Below, piece after piece: positions 11,576 through 23,571 of a DNA stretch of 64,000 bases. Origin of the DNA: Prochilodus magdalenae. Taxonomy: Eukaryota; Chordata; Actinopteri; Characiformes; Prochilodontidae. The translations under genes and the position numbers were made by a program. How positions within the stretch are numbered: position 1 is the first letter of the stretch; each line of letters begins with the position of its first letter. A model generated the notes under the pieces. The model ran no database searches. It was not told the DNA's origin and was given only the letters and a program-made list of their open reading frames with translations. The DNA lies in the NCBI GenBank assembly GCA_024036415.1, contig JAMWET010006778.1, forward strand, positions 1 through 64,000, given 5' to 3'.

Positions 11576-12175
11576 TAGACGTCACATTAAGCAGCTTTGA
11601 AAAGCCAGCAGTTGTAGCGAGTCCTTAAGATTGCTGCTTGAATTGCACCTGCTGGGGTCCTTTTTGTTGTTGTTTGTCTCTGAAATGCACATGATATGAT
11701 TTACTGTCCTCTCCTACCCTTACTCCACCCCACTTTCCCCAAAGCCATGCAGTAGGCTGAACTAGGTGCAAGATTACAGCGGCACAGGTGTCAGTGGTAA
11801 AGTGGCTCCAGTGAGTAGCGGAGGCGAGGATTTTGATTAAAATTTTATATTGATTAAAAAGAATATTTTGAGTAAAAGTTTTACAAAATATGGTGTATGC
11901 ATAAAAATGATATCTCAGTAATCTTGTAAAAACATAGTAGAAAAACTTTTTAGTTTCACAGGACAAACATGACTTGTTTCTAAAATAATTTTCCCAAATT
12001 ATTTTCAATTTATTTACCAGATTCACATTATGGGGTTTGAATCACAGGGTTTTACTCTACTCCAACAAACTAAGCTATTTTAAATCATTTCATGCTCAAA
12101 ATCATCTACATGTATACTAGACCCAGTTCTGACTAGTTTACTCAAAGTTCTACCAGAAACAACCAAGCCTCTCCT
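11576..12175. other. Unassigned stretch before LINE
   Basis: A minus-strand frame of 133 codons (12026-11625) exists but is mostly low-complexity and K/N/F-rich, with no domain. I regard it as chance. Confidence 0.4.
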
Positions 12176-14605
12176 GTCTATAATAAACTCATCTCTTAGC
12201 CTTGGTTATGCCCCAAAGTCTTTAAGAATCCTAATCTTGATCCTCATGACCTAGTAAACTACAGACCCATCTCAAATCTTCTATTTATATAAAAAATTTT
12301 AGCGAAAGCTGTAGCACAGCAGTTCAGCTCCGATCTGCACAGGAACAACATCCATGAGGAATTCCAGTCTGGATTTAGGCCTCCTCACAGCACCGAGACA
12401 GCACTAGTGAGAACTGGGAATGATCTGTTAGTGTCTCTGACAGAGGTAACGCCTTACTGGTCCTACTGGATCTTAGTGCAGCATCTCACACAATAGACCA
12501 CTCCATCCTACTAGATAGGCTGGAGAACTCTTTCATGGTTCAGATCTTACTGAAGCGACCGCTATCTGTCTGTAAATATAAACGCTCAATCATCCACTCA
12601 CACAAAAGTACAGTTTGGTGTTCCACAGGGATCTGTCCTAGGACCTATATTATTTACCTTATATATGCACCACTCGGTACCATAATCAGAACCAGAACAT
12701 AAACCTCCGCTGCTATGGCGATGGCACGCAACTGTATATCTCAGCTGGACCAGATGATCCACTCCACCTTAAGATAGAGGACTGTGTTAGAGACATAAGA
12801 GACTGGATGTCGAGTAACCTTCATCCTAATGAACACAGACACAACATAAGTTCTTCTTCTCTGTCCCAGAAGTGTTAGAACCAAGCTGTCTGCGTTACCA
12901 CTCAATCTAAATAGCTTTCTTAGTTACACCAGGTACCTCTGTTAAAAGTCTCTGTGTCACAATCGATCCTGATCTAGGCTTTGATGAGCATATTAATAAT
13001 AACACTAGAATAGCTTTCCTACATCCACGTCATACTGCTAACCTCAGAACTGCCCTGTCCCACAGGATGGAGAAGACCTAGCTCCACCTTTATCACTTCA
13101 AGGTTTAAGTACTGTAACGCCCTCCTTTCTGGCTGTTCCAGCAAAAGCTTTAAACTTCAGTTAGTATTCTAGAATGCTGCAGCCAGAGTCCCTTACAAGA
13201 ACTGGAGAGTCAGATTCATATCCAGCCCAGTCTGATCACATCACCCACACAGCACACCAGTCCGTCCCTGATCTAACAGTTAACACTCCGCACTGGGTAT
13301 AAAACTCTTCCTCTGACGTGGTAGAGCTCTAACGACCCTCATTCCTCTGTACCTCACTGAAACTTATCTCATGCTATAAGCCATCACGTGACCTTTGGTC
13401 TCAAAGTGCAGGTTCTCTATTAGTAGCGTAGAATTAACACCAAAGCTACATCAGGGGTGGAGCATTTTTCTCATACCAAGGCCCCCCCAGCTTGGAATAA
13501 CACCTACCTGTCAGTGTTCGGGAGTCAGAACACACCCTCAATCACTTAAATCCAGGCCTAAAAACCTACCTGTTTCAGTAGAGCGTGTGATAATTTAGTT
13601 TTTTTTCCTGCTATGTAAGAGGTGCAGATCTTCGGGTCCCGCTGACAGAGAGTGTTGTAGGTTACCCTACCTGTTCAGTGGGAGTGTTTGGTAGTGCGTG
13701 TTTCTGCATATGGTAAGTGAGGTGCATGATCTAGGTCGGTCCACTGACAGAGAGTGTTGGGTAAAGCTGGGAGTGTTTGGTGCGGGTGGTCCTGCCGGCT
13801 CTTCATGTTCTCTCAGTGTGTGCTTTGAGGTGTGAGCAGAGCTGGGGCCCCTGACTCCTCAGGGGCCCTGCATGTCTGTCTCTGACCTTCTGGCTCTATC
13901 CCTGTTAGTCCTGGCTGTAAGCAGACCAGGTCCTGCCGGAGTCACTGTTATTGCACCTTGGTTAACAACCATGTATGAGTGTTCAGGTATTCTTCTGTCA
14001 GATCTAACAGTCCCCTGTCTGATCTCTTGTTAACACCGTATAGTGTGTTCAGGTGCTTCTGTCAGAGCTAACAGTCCTGTCTGATCTCTCTGTTAACACC
14101 GATAGTGTGTTCAGAACTTTATCTGTCAGAGCTAACTGATCTGTCTGAGCTCTCTCTGTCCTGAGCTTTGAACGGCTGCACCCATCCTCGTGGGCACAAA
14201 TCTGATGCTAGTGTACTACCATCTGCTGTGACTGCGAGCCACTGATTTTTAACACCTTTAACCCCCACGGAGCTCCTGGCTGTCCTGCACTGTGTGTGGA
14301 GGCTTGGCCTGCGTCCTGGTGGGGGGACCCATCTGATGACCCAGCTACCTTTCCTGTGTGCTTGTCTTGTATCTGGTGTTGACACCGAAGGAGGATGGGT
14401 TCCCCTTTATGAGTCTTGGTTCACCTCTCAAGATTTCTTTCTTTTAAACTGAAGGAGTTTGTCCCTTAACTCCCTGGCGCCGGACAGTGGCTTGCTCACT
14501 GGGAGCTCTGAGACACCAGACTTCTTTGTAAAGCTTGCTCTCGTGACGAACGTCTTGTTTTTGTAAAAAAAAGCACATATAAATAAATGTTTGACTTGAC
14601 CTGGC
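12176..14605 (+). pseudogene. Non-LTR retrotransposon relic (CR1/L2-like RT plus long 3' UTR)
   Basis: The first 1.4 kb encodes a degenerate LINE reverse transcriptase in shifting frames: NYRPISNLL (about 12254), HRNNIHEEFQSGFRPPHSTE (about 12337), LLVLLDLSAASHTIDH, GVPQGSVLGPILF (in a broken frame, 12617-12656), then CYGDGTQLYISAGPDD (about 12709), where the catalytic YADD box has become YGDG. C-terminal text (PAWNNTYLSV and LKTYLFQ near 13490-13580) follows. The 3' UTR runs about 1 kb, holds three imperfect units around 'gttaacaccgtatagtgtgttc' (13980-14155) and ends with 'aaagcacatataaataaatg' and a short 'ttgacttgac' tail. Many stops make it dead. The tail type is common in otophysan fish genomes, which supports the host guess. 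Confidence 0.88.
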
Positions 14606-16460
14606 CGTTAGCTATATAATTTTTAAAATGGTGCATGTCGATAAAAAAAAAACTCACTAAAACCATATTTTTTTTTTCATGAGTTTTTCAATCTCAGATT
14701 TCTACTATAGAACACTGGTCTTATAATTTTAGTTATTTTTTTCTTCTTACCATGGGAAGTAGTATTACCATGTGTCAGGGATCACAATATTATTAACAGA
14801 AAACTGAAACAGTTGAATTCTATTTGAACACTTCAGATACTTGGAACTAACTGAAGATAATTATACTTTTTATTATACTAAATCTATAAAATTGTTCTAT
14901 TATAAATTATGCTATTCTAAAAACCATTTTGTTATGTTTTATATATGAGGACGAAATTTGTGCTATTGGGATGAAACAGCATTTCCTCATTATGCAAACT
15001 GAGAAGGGTCCCTATAAAAACAACCCACATAATGGCGAGCTGAAGAGATTTAGAAAACCAGATACTCCTACATTTAATAAAATTACAACATCCTTTAGCC
15101 TAAATACATCATGTTCCTCTGTTGGGAAAACTTTCCTCAAACCTCAGCATTGGTCCTTTTAGCTCAGACTCCTCCCACTCAAAACTCAACACTCACACAT
15201 GTTGAGGACGACACTGTGAACATTACACATAACAAGTGCATAGTATGTTGAATGGGATGGCAAAGGCAAGCAGCAGGAAGTTAATTTCATGTAGATGGCT
15301 TGGTTCCTCTTCATCCAACTCCTTTGAAAACGTAACTACCTTGATAACCCAGTACGAACATGAGTACTTGAATGCTGAAAATGACCTGTTCCATTTCCTA
15401 CCAGTAGCAATGAGACATTAGCTAAGGTTAGCTAATCCTAGCTAAGACTGCATCCATTTTAAAGTTCTTCCTGACTTGTAAGCCTGCCTCCATCTTTCAA
15501 AAGTGGCAACGATATTCATTAGTGTTTTTACTCTTGCTCTGGTCATGGGGTGTTTTAAAGGAATGCTAAGGCTTTTCGATTTGGTGAAAATCGAAAACTG
15601 TCGATCTAGTACATTTCGTTTGCTTCCATGGCTGTCAGCACACCATATTTTGCCAGGCTCCAAATTAGTGTCATATCTGTGGCAAACACGGCATGGAAGT
15701 GGGTGGGATTCACAGAGCAAAAACACAAATAAATTATTGTGGTCTAGCTACATCAAAGCAACAAACTCATGTCCCTAGAATTACCTATGGTAATTCTAAA
15801 ACTAGAAGCTTGTAAAAAGTCACCCTCCAAAAAACCAAACCCGACTTTAAACCGACTCCTTTTGTCTCCTCTAAACTCCAATTCGAGGTGTGAAATGGAG
15901 GCTCAAAATACCGTAAAATAGAGGCTTGTGATATGCTCTTCCGACACTGACCCGCCAGCACAGATGAGAGGTCACAGTACGTAAGTAAAAATAGTGCACA
16001 CTTATCTTAATAACCAATGCTATTATCTTTATTTGTGCTCTCCATCAGTCAGCCCACTGTTTTTTAGAACAGCATTTCTAGATAGTAATGTTAGATGGCT
16101 TTAAAGTAGTTCTATTTTAATTCTTGGGTTGCTACCAGGGGGTGATCCTATTGGCTTGATCAGTCAGCCAAAAACCTAGTGTGGCACGCCTGAGATTAAA
16201 GACTGATGTCAGACTCAAGGACTTCAAAAAAACAGTACAGCGCCTCATCATCCCTGTCTCAGGCGGCAATGAGTAATGAGGGATGACATGCTTTCAGGTA
16301 TCCTTGAATGAATGACGGAATGAATGTGTTGAAAATGAAATAAATAAGCAAAGTGAAGCAAGTGAATCAACAAACATAATAAATACACATGGATATATAA
16401 AATAGATATGTAATAAAAAAAAATGCATTATAAATAAATACATAAGCTGCTGGTGAAAGT
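14606..16460. other. Unassigned stretch between LINE and CpG promoter
   Basis: No exon could be recognised, although this would be the first place to look for exon 2 of the minus-strand gene starting at 17044. Opposed frames at 15442-15778 lack any domain. Confidence 0.4.
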
Positions 16461-16879
16461 ATGCGAGTCAAGCTACTCGGCCAAGTGACGCACTCGCAGG
16501 TACCCCTGACCGACCCCCCCCACCCCAGCCTATCCCCTCTAACCGCTCCAACAGTCCCAAACGCCACCAGCGACCACCTTCACCAGATACGATCCCCTCT
16601 AGGGACACGTGAGGTCCAGCTAAAGTTTCCCTCTGCGGCGTCATCGCTGCCGTGCGCGAGCAGCGTCCGGTCCAAAACCTATAATCCTCGCGCTCAGGCT
16701 AAACCCAATCAGAGGCGCCCGAGGCATCAGCAGCCTAAACGACCCCCAAAGCTCCGTGACAAACATTTCTAGCCTCGGGTCAAGCAGCGTCTGGAAAAGA
16801 CCGATGACTGACCCCGGTCTTTGGGGTCGCGCGTGGAGAGTGATTCGCTTGCTCTAATTCCCTGAACTTTGGTGGATTC

Positions 16880-17452
16880 CCCTCATCCATCTGCATCCCT
16901 CCTAAAATTCATAAGGAGTGAGTGAGTGTGTGTTGAGAGGAAATGTAGGTGGGAAAAAAAAGGAAGGACGCGCGCCTCACCTTTGGCAAAATGCGGGACG
17001 GCCGCGCTCACGCAGAGGACGACGGAGACGAGGAAGGGTCCCATCCTGAGCACGAACGGTGGCGAGCGGGTGGGGGTAACTTCAGTCCTCCGTGCAGAGT
17101 TCACACACGTCCGAGTAGCTCCTCGCGCGCAGGTGCTGTCTCCGAGATCAAATAAAACGAGGACGATGAAAGCAAAGCAATCCCAGGCGCGTCACGCGCT
17201 TCGCCGTTGACTGTACCGCAGTGGCGCGCGAAGCCAGTAGTCCGCGAGGGGACCCAGAGGCGAAGACGGCTCTGAGCGTGCACTAGCGAGAGTGCGGAGC
17301 GGGAGACTGGAGCGGCGCGCGCTGCCACAACGGTCGCTACACGGGCGCTCGAGCAGCGGCGCTGTGCTCCTGATAAAAAAGCGCCGCGCGCTCGCCTCGC
17401 CTCGCCTCCCTCCTCCCCGCCCCGCGCGCACGTGCAGAGGCGCCGCCAGGGC

Positions 17453-17455
<3 letters not shown>
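16880..17455 (-). promoter_or_regulatory. CpG-rich promoter and 5' UTR
   Basis: CpG density rises sharply compared with the surrounding AT-rich DNA (for example around 16975-17060 and 17205-17425). On the minus strand a TATA-like 'ttttttatca' (17380-17371) is followed by about 330 bases of GC-rich sequence before the start codon at 17044. This is the only CpG-island-like stretch in the window, and it coincides with a signal-peptide exon, so it probably is a real promoter. Confidence 0.7.
16981..17044 (-). CDS. First coding exon of unidentified secreted/membrane protein
   Basis: The minus strand has an ATG with good context (A at -3, G at +4) followed by MGPFLVSVVLCVSAAVPHFA K, a classical signal peptide with a hydrophobic core of about 12 residues. 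The frame meets CCAAAG followed by GTGAGG, a canonical donor at 16980, in phase 1. The exon therefore contributes 21 codons plus one base. It lies in a CpG-rich promoter. The signal sequence alone does not identify the gene. No second exon was recognised in 16980-10000, and the D8C gene with its own promoter lies on the same strand further on, so either the exon 2 is small and missed, or the D8C gene is nested in a long intron. The longer in-frame opening upstream begins with GTG and is not needed. Confidence 0.65.

Positions 17456-17520
<65 letters not shown>
17455..17520. repeat. (GA)n microsatellite next to CpG promoter
   Basis: An uninterrupted GA tract of more than 30 units lies at the upstream edge of the minus-strand promoter. 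It produces spurious arginine/glutamate frames on the plus strand and Ser/Leu frames on the minus strand. Confidence 0.97.
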
Positions 17521-17528
<8 letters not shown>

Positions 17529-17587
17529 GGCCGAGGAGGACGATTATCAGAGGACATCGACTACGCAGATCAGTGTGTATTAGAAAA

Positions 17588-18000
17588 TACAATGTCCAAA
17601 AGTATCCAGACACCCCGTCTAATTGGTGAACGTCAAATGTCCCCAATGCTGATACAGCTAGAAGGGTATGTATACAGAAGCTTTTCCATTACAACGTGAG
17701 AGCAGCGTGGTATCAGCCTAGGGTCACCATGTCGAATACCAACCACTGGCCCAGCACTGCTTCTCTGAAGTGATGAAATGTTGCAGGGATGAAGTGGAGC
17801 AGTGATAGACCTTTGAGAGTTGGAGTGGTGTTTGTAATCCAGCACTAACCAACATCAGTACCTGACCTCACCAATGCTAAATGCCTAGCATTCTAGGAGG
17901 TTGCTGCTGCAGCAAAGGGGGCAAACCCCCTATTAAAAGCCTTGATTCAGAAGAATGTTGCATGAGCAGTGATATACAGACTTCTGGCCATATAGTGTAT
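17588..18000 (+). mobile_element. Tc1/mariner-type relic with 'ccatatagtgtat' end
   Basis: The left end reads 'tgtccaaaagtatccagaca' and the right end 'tggccatatagtgtat', an imperfect inverted pair typical of a large family of fish Tc1/mariner elements. Near the right end, 'tgctgctgcagcaaaggggg' resembles the transposase C-terminus. No frame survives. Related relics lie at 38890-39205 and 49716-50133. Confidence 0.75.
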
Positions 18001-18221
18001 AACCATTAAATACAGTTTTTCAACACATACCTTTGAGGCTGAATTGCCTTACAGTTGTGGCATCTTCAGTAGCGTAAGACCAAGCTGATAAGCAACAAAC
18101 ATACGCTGATGGCACGCTTAAGCTTGTCATTATTAAGGGTAGCAAAACTGATGGACCTTACTGTATATACACTCCCAACACCTACCTTATAGATCTACTT
18201 AGATGTGTACAGAGATTGTAG

Positions 18222-18395
18222 TCCTAGGGGAAGCCCAATCCTGGTCCTGGAAATGTTCTACCCAAGGAGAGTTAGATTAAACACACCTGCCGCTTATTTT
18301 TAGATACACCTAAAGGCCTTGAATAACTAGATCAGGCGTGTTTGGTTGTGCTTGTCTGGTGTAGCTCCCACATCAGGGTTGGACACCCCGGCTGT
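18222..18395. repeat. Foldback SINE/MITE-like repeat ('aatcctggtcctgga')
   Basis: Left half: 'cccaatcctggtcctggaaa' followed by 'aaacacacctgcc'. Right half mirrors it: 'atcaggcgtgtttggttg' followed by 'agggttggacacccc'. This palindromic arrangement is a very common interspersed repeat of otophysan fish as I remember it. Confidence 0.7.
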
Positions 18396-18399
18396 AGTC

Positions 18400-19040
18400 C
18401 ATCTGTCATTTTAGCCTTCCTAATAATGGGTGTCGATAGGCCCCCCTCAAATTAAAGAAGCAATTTATGAGATTATGCGACCTGTCAAATTTATATCCCA
18501 AAACAAAAGGTAACTAAAGCATATCACTAGAATATTCCACTCACCAAGAGCACCTTCAGTGGAAGAAAGCGTAGCCAGTGTTAACTCTTGTTTTGTTCCT
18601 ATTTATATAACTTCTTTTATGCTGCCTTTTTATGTCACTTGGTCAAAAGCTTCAACCATCATTGTATTTACTCTTCCTTTCATTAACTACCTGTCCTTCA
18701 ATGATCTAGCCATGAGCAGGACCTTTATGATGATTGGCAAGAGGTTAGAATGCACCTTTGGCGCAGTGCTTCTTCATCCTTTCATGGCGGACTGAGTCGA
18801 CACAGCACTACAGTGACTCACTATGTCCTGTTGAAGTACAAAATGTTATTAAGAGATAGGACGGGCTGGGGCTAGCTTTTTAGCATGGTAACTTCAATAG
18901 GTATCTCTGCAACACAATACACAGGCATCTTGACATACCATCAATCTGTTCTTTACATTCTGTTCTTAATCTTAGTTTAAATAAATCTTACATAATGCTC
19001 CATTAAAATCAACCATCCTCAAAAGATCAGGTTTACAAAT
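18400..19040. other. Unassigned AT-rich stretch
   Basis: No repeat or gene recognised. A 78-codon frame at 18559-18795 has no domain. Confidence 0.4.
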
Positions 19041-19044
19041 AGTT

Positions 19045-19685
19045 ACACCCAAAAGGGGTCAGCTGAGAGGAATGAAGGTTTGTGGGTAGCTTTGACACTG
19101 TGAGACATGCAAATGATTCAAGTTTCATGCTCGGCTGTAAGCAAGGACAGACCTTACCACACTGACCCAACAGCCACAATTGCTGATATTCAGTGTGCAG
19201 TGACGCCCCTTCATGGCAGACGGCCGCACGACATGTCATACCATGTCAACATCGCCAAACAGTGCAGTAGTTTTAGACCAGACTGTTATGACGGTGGTGG
19301 AGATGACCAACAAATCTGTTTGTGGACACAATGTGGACAGAGGCCAGATGAAAGGTTTGTTGTTATGTGTCACAAGGCCTGGTGTCACAAGGCTTGGTGT
19401 CACTCCACCTCCACCCCTACCATACAATCTGCAGGAACTGTGTTAGAATTTTCAAGCTGCATGAGATGGATTATCGCAGGACATCATTAGGAGCCGCTAC
19501 AACTCCATGCCAATGGGTTTGACTGTTGCATTAGCAAACATGGCAGCCCGACACCATACTGAGAGACACTACTTCTGTATGTGTAGCTCAATAAATATTG
19601 TCCATATCAGTCTAAACATATCATCATTTTTTGTTATTGGTAAACTTCATCTTTCTGCAGTCCCATTTTTTTTTCCCATTACTAA
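19045..19685 (+). mobile_element. Tc1-like deletion derivative, copy A
   Basis: Plus-strand text encodes pieces of a Tc1-type transposase: DRPYHTDPTATIADIQ (about 19148), and QICLWTQCGQRPD in the DD(34)E domain start (about 19311). It then jumps to the C-terminal helix, read through frameshifts as an equivalent of IQAAWDGLLQDTIRNL (about 19430-19500), and ends with 'gagacactacttctgtatgt' and 'tcaataaatattg'. The middle of the catalytic domain, including its last acidic residue, is absent. Copies B, C, D and E share the ends. Confidence 0.85.
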
Positions 19686-19689
19686 ATCA

Positions 19690-20500
19690 TCTGTAGTATA
19701 TTCTAATTTACAAGGCTGTGTAGCCAGTTTGACCAAATAGCCACTTTTTAATACATCTTCTTGATAAGTTGATGACGAACAGATATTTTGGGGGTTCTCC
19801 GTTTACCCAGAGCCCCCAGTTCGGGCTAGCCCCTGTACCACATCTCTAGCGCCATCTAGATGCTCCTCATCATAGTTTTGAACACAGAACAGCCCTATGC
19901 TAAGTACTTTTGGGGTATGGACCATACCCAACTTATGGCAGGTGAAAGAAACCGCAGCACGTCCTGCTATGTCCAATACACGTGTACAAGCACCAGGCAC
20001 ACTATCATGCCCCTATTCTTCTCGCCACTGAAAATAATAATAGTGGTAGCTCTCCTGTGGTCTGACAAATGACCTGTGATTAAAAGGTTGACATGTTGGA
20101 TTGAGGTTATAGGCATTGTGCATATTATAGGCTCTGAATGAAAAAATGCTAAATGGAAAATGCTAATGTACATTTATAACCCACCTGCTAATTGTGCCGC
20201 ATTTTAATACTTTCTTACACTGAGTAAACCATAAATAATTTCATACCGCATACTCATCATTTGTCAGAAAAGGCCTCTGTCATGGGGCTCATAGGTTGAA
20301 GGAGGCTGGAAGGAATAATTACTCAATATGCTACAGTGTAACCCAATGGGATCTATGCTGGCTGTTAAATATGGAGTTTAATTAATGTCAAACAAATGAC
20401 TGATCTCTGAATGCTGAGGTATACCTTTACAGTTAGACGCCATCAAAAGACTGCTGTCAAAGGCTACTGAATCTGAGCAAAGTCTCCTGGGAACAGTCAA
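19690..20500. other. Unassigned stretch
   Basis: Nothing supportable. Opposed short frames around 19803-20173 have no domain. Confidence 0.4.
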
Positions 20501-20503
20501 AAT

Positions 20504-20509
20504 AATCTC

Positions 20510-20573
<64 letters not shown>
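20504..20573. repeat. (CT)n microsatellite
   Basis: More than 30 CT units with one early interruption. Confidence 0.97.
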
Positions 20574-20576
<3 letters not shown>

Positions 20577-21029
20577 TCACTAATAGATGTGGAGAGTTTC
20601 CTTACCTTTAGGGAAATCCAGTCATGCCTTTTCATTTTCATCTAAAATGGAGCATAGTGGTTTCATCTTAAAGTGCATTTCCATTACAAACACAAACTGT
20701 AAAATGAAGGTTTAGGATCATTTTTATTTATCTCATATCTTATTACCAACGATGAAACGATTTTCTGGATGCTTCTGTCAACTGCAGTCAATAAGCATTT
20801 TGTAATTTTTTGGCTCTTTCTCTGCTGATTCTTGATGATGCACCAAGCTAAATATGAGTGCAGTGCAATATGTTTATGTTCTCAGTACACCTGCTGACCT
20901 GGGATCAGTGTTTTGTCATGTCATGTGACTCTGCATTGGAATTACTGCTGAGAGCAAATTTGTTTGCCAAAAAACACTCTTGCAAATAAAGGTTCCTAAA
21001 TGGTTCTTGGCTTCTATGTAGGAATCAAA

Positions 21030-22290
21030 CGAACAGCTGCACCCTGAAGGATTTGTTGGATTGCAGTGCTATTGGGAAGTGTAACGGAGCTCTCGTCCAT
21101 TCCATGGGGAGAGAGAATATATAATGGATACTGTGGGTTTAAAGGAGTTTGACTTACCTGTTGATTACAGCATGCAGGCAGCCTGCCATAAGTTGAAGGA
21201 CCCGAGCCCCGTGTTCTGTTGGGATATGTAGTCTGGGGGTTGGATCACAATTGGATTGTTCCATTTCCCATGCTAAACGGACAGGTTATATGGCTTCTTT
21301 GGACAGGTTAAGGATGAATGTTTCCAGTTTTAAACTTACCTGTAACTTACCTGTAGTTGGGCTAATCCAACATTTTAATGGCTATTTAAATAGCAGACCG
21401 CAGCCATTTAGGAGGACTGGCTTGGGGGGTGCATCTGTCTTTAGAAGTGCTATGTTTGAGAACATATTGGATATATTTGTATCTACTTGTTTAGTTTATT
21501 TGTTTTTTTCTTTTCTTTTAGTTTCTGGGTTTTTTTCCCTATTTGATTATTTTTGGGGGGTAAGTTGAAAACTTGGACACAATAAACCACCTTGCATTTT
21601 CACTTCCAGTTTTCTTTAGTTTTTATTTCAATCGGCACTCAGCTATCCTGCAACAGGAAGGAAGATAAAGGATACCAAGAAACAAGAAATTATACATTTA
21701 GACTAATATGGGGAATATTTATGGAGCTACATATACAGAAGTAATGTCTCTCAGTATGACATCAGGCTGCCATGTTTGCTAATGCAGGTTGTAGAGGTTC
21801 CTAACGGTGTGCTGCAATAATCCATCCCATGCAGTTTGAATATTTTTATACATTTCCTGCATATTTTGAGGTAGTGGTGGAGTGACACTAAACAATTCTG
21901 AATATGTGTCTTGGCGCTGACCACAGTGCCTCCACACAAAAATTATTTGGTCGTCTCCACCAACACAAAAGCAGGACTCGTCAATAAAGATGACCCACTG
22001 AGTCACTTAATGTAATGTAGTCCGCACTATGCAGTCTTTGTCGATATTGATGTGGTGTTAAGGGCAGTTGTTGTAATGGTCTGCATGCATATAGTTCTGC
22101 CTTGTGCAGCCATCTGCCAATAGTGCTGACATTAACAGGATGACTCATGGAGGTCAGTTAGGTACAGCAATACGGCCTGTCCTTGTTTTCCCCACATGCA
22201 CGGCTGAGTGAGAAACTTGAATCAATCCCATGTCTCACAATGTCAGACCTTTTCATTCCTTCATTCCTGTCGGTTGATTCCTTCTGGGCA
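21030..22290 (-). mobile_element. Tc1-like deletion derivative, copy B, split by solo LTR
   Basis: On the minus strand, the text carries the transposase N-terminal region (DRNEGMKRSDIVRHG, about 22280; then SRACGENKDRPY), the catalytic start WVIFIDESCFCVGGDDQ (about 22000) with HCGQRQDTY, then a jump to the C-terminal IQTAWDGLLQHTVRNLYN. The catalytic centre is lost at the same place as in the sister copies. The 3' end is interrupted by a 576-bp LTR: the sequence 'gatttgttggattgcagtgc' up to 21079 is the outer part, and it resumes at 21656. Confidence 0.85.
21080..21655 (+). mobile_element. Solo LTR (576 bp) with 5-bp target site duplication
   Basis: The segment starts TGTAACGGAG and ends CCTGCAACA, giving the TG...CA ends expected of an LTR (TGT/ACA inverted). 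It is flanked on both sides by GGAAG (21075-21079 and 21656-21660). Deleting the LTR and one copy of GGAAG restores 'attgggaaggaagataaagg', exactly the sequence at the matching place of copy C (23611-23630). A TATA-like 'gaatatataatgg' (21115) and a polyadenylation signal 'acaataaacc' (21580) fit a plus-oriented LTR. The 105-codon frame inside it is not a gene. The LTR family is unknown to me. Confidence 0.9.
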
Positions 22291-22294
22291 CAGC

Positions 22295-23565
22295 TATTTG
22301 GTGCAACTATACTGACATTTAGTTCTTCAGATCCAGATTGAAATTTTAAATCTTTTATCAACAGAATAGACAACAACGTTCTTTGCCCTCCCTGATCATC
22401 CAATCACAAAAGCCTTTGACCACTGCTGTGGTCTGATTTCCATTTGCATTAAATTGTTGTGCCACTGACCTCTCCATTAGCCCTTGCTTGTATTGCAGCT
22501 ACAGAGGGATCAACTATCTAGCAAGCTGTCTGGCCTTTTCCAGTACCCATTCAGTTATGGCTTTTATTAATGTCTGAGAGAATCGTGATCTCCTGCTGTT
22601 TAGGCAAAGCAGAAACTGGGAACCCAGCATCTCTTTCATTCTGATGTAAACAAGTCTGCATACACCGCTGAGTTTGTGCCCTGTGCACAGTGGTTTTTCA
22701 AAAGCATCCATGCTATTTTCAAGCTTCAGGAAAGAGAAACCCTCCTGTTTCTGTTTTTCATGGGTGAACGTCCTACATTTTTCAGTCTTGATGCTGGAAC
22801 TACCCAAAGAATTTGTTGTCCATGGGTGCACATAAGATACAAGACACAGCATCAGGGAGGTTGGGTTGGTGGGCACTCTGAAAAGAGGAGAAATAAACTG
22901 ATTAATGTTTGATGTGTGTGTGTTTATTATAGTAGAATATTTTGGTTTTTTTCTTTGTTGTCCTTGTCAGTGTCCTCTATTGCATTGTCTTGATAAATCA
23001 AATCATGACACTCTCTGCATCATTTCTAAAAATATGACATAGTCCATCCCAAGGACTGTCTTACTTCCTACTAATTCTTCTGTTGAAGAAGATAGATATT
23101 TATATAGAATATAGATATTTATAGAATTTGATAGCTGAGATTTTCAACAGATATTTGTGAGAAACCATTAAAAGTGGCTGCAAGTTTCTGAAAGAGTAGA
23201 CCATGTTTAAACATTCAGGATGTGTCAAAGTATTGTGAAATATTATTTAGAAAAATTGTTTGGTATAAAATGTAGCCCAATCTGCCCCTTCCCTTTTTTG
23301 TGCCCATTCACATACAATAAGCAGCCAATTGTTGTTGTCCTGGGACAAAAAAACACCATTACATTGAATTGCTGTTTCAAAAATACAGCTTTGTAAATGG
23401 TTATTGACTTGGAGCTACACACTTGGAAAAACAAAAACATACCAAACTGACACTGGGCCAGTTCTCCTCATGGGGGTTCCTCTCTAGATCAGCCCCCTTC
23501 AGGTAACATGTTTTTTTAGTTATTAATCATAACACTACCATATTCCATTGAAGTTCTTCACTCAT
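22295..23565. other. Unassigned stretch
   Basis: A 120-codon minus-strand frame (22876-22514; contains SRRSRFSQTLIKAITEWVLE) has no domain I know. The rest is AT-rich, with a short local repeat of 'agatatttatatagaat' near 23095-23120. Confidence 0.35.
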
Positions 23566-23571
23566 CATCAA

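Noticed and set aside
11625..12026. 133-codon minus-strand frame as a gene
   Set aside because: K/N/F-rich composition from AT-rich DNA, with no domain, splice context or promoter.
17101..17699. Long frames on both strands across the GA tract (Ser/Leu or Arg/Glu runs)
   Set aside because: They result from the microsatellite and the GC-rich promoter; only the 64-base signal-peptide exon has start context and a donor.
21251..21568. 105-codon frame inside the 576-bp segment
   Set aside because: It lies within a solo LTR and has no domain.
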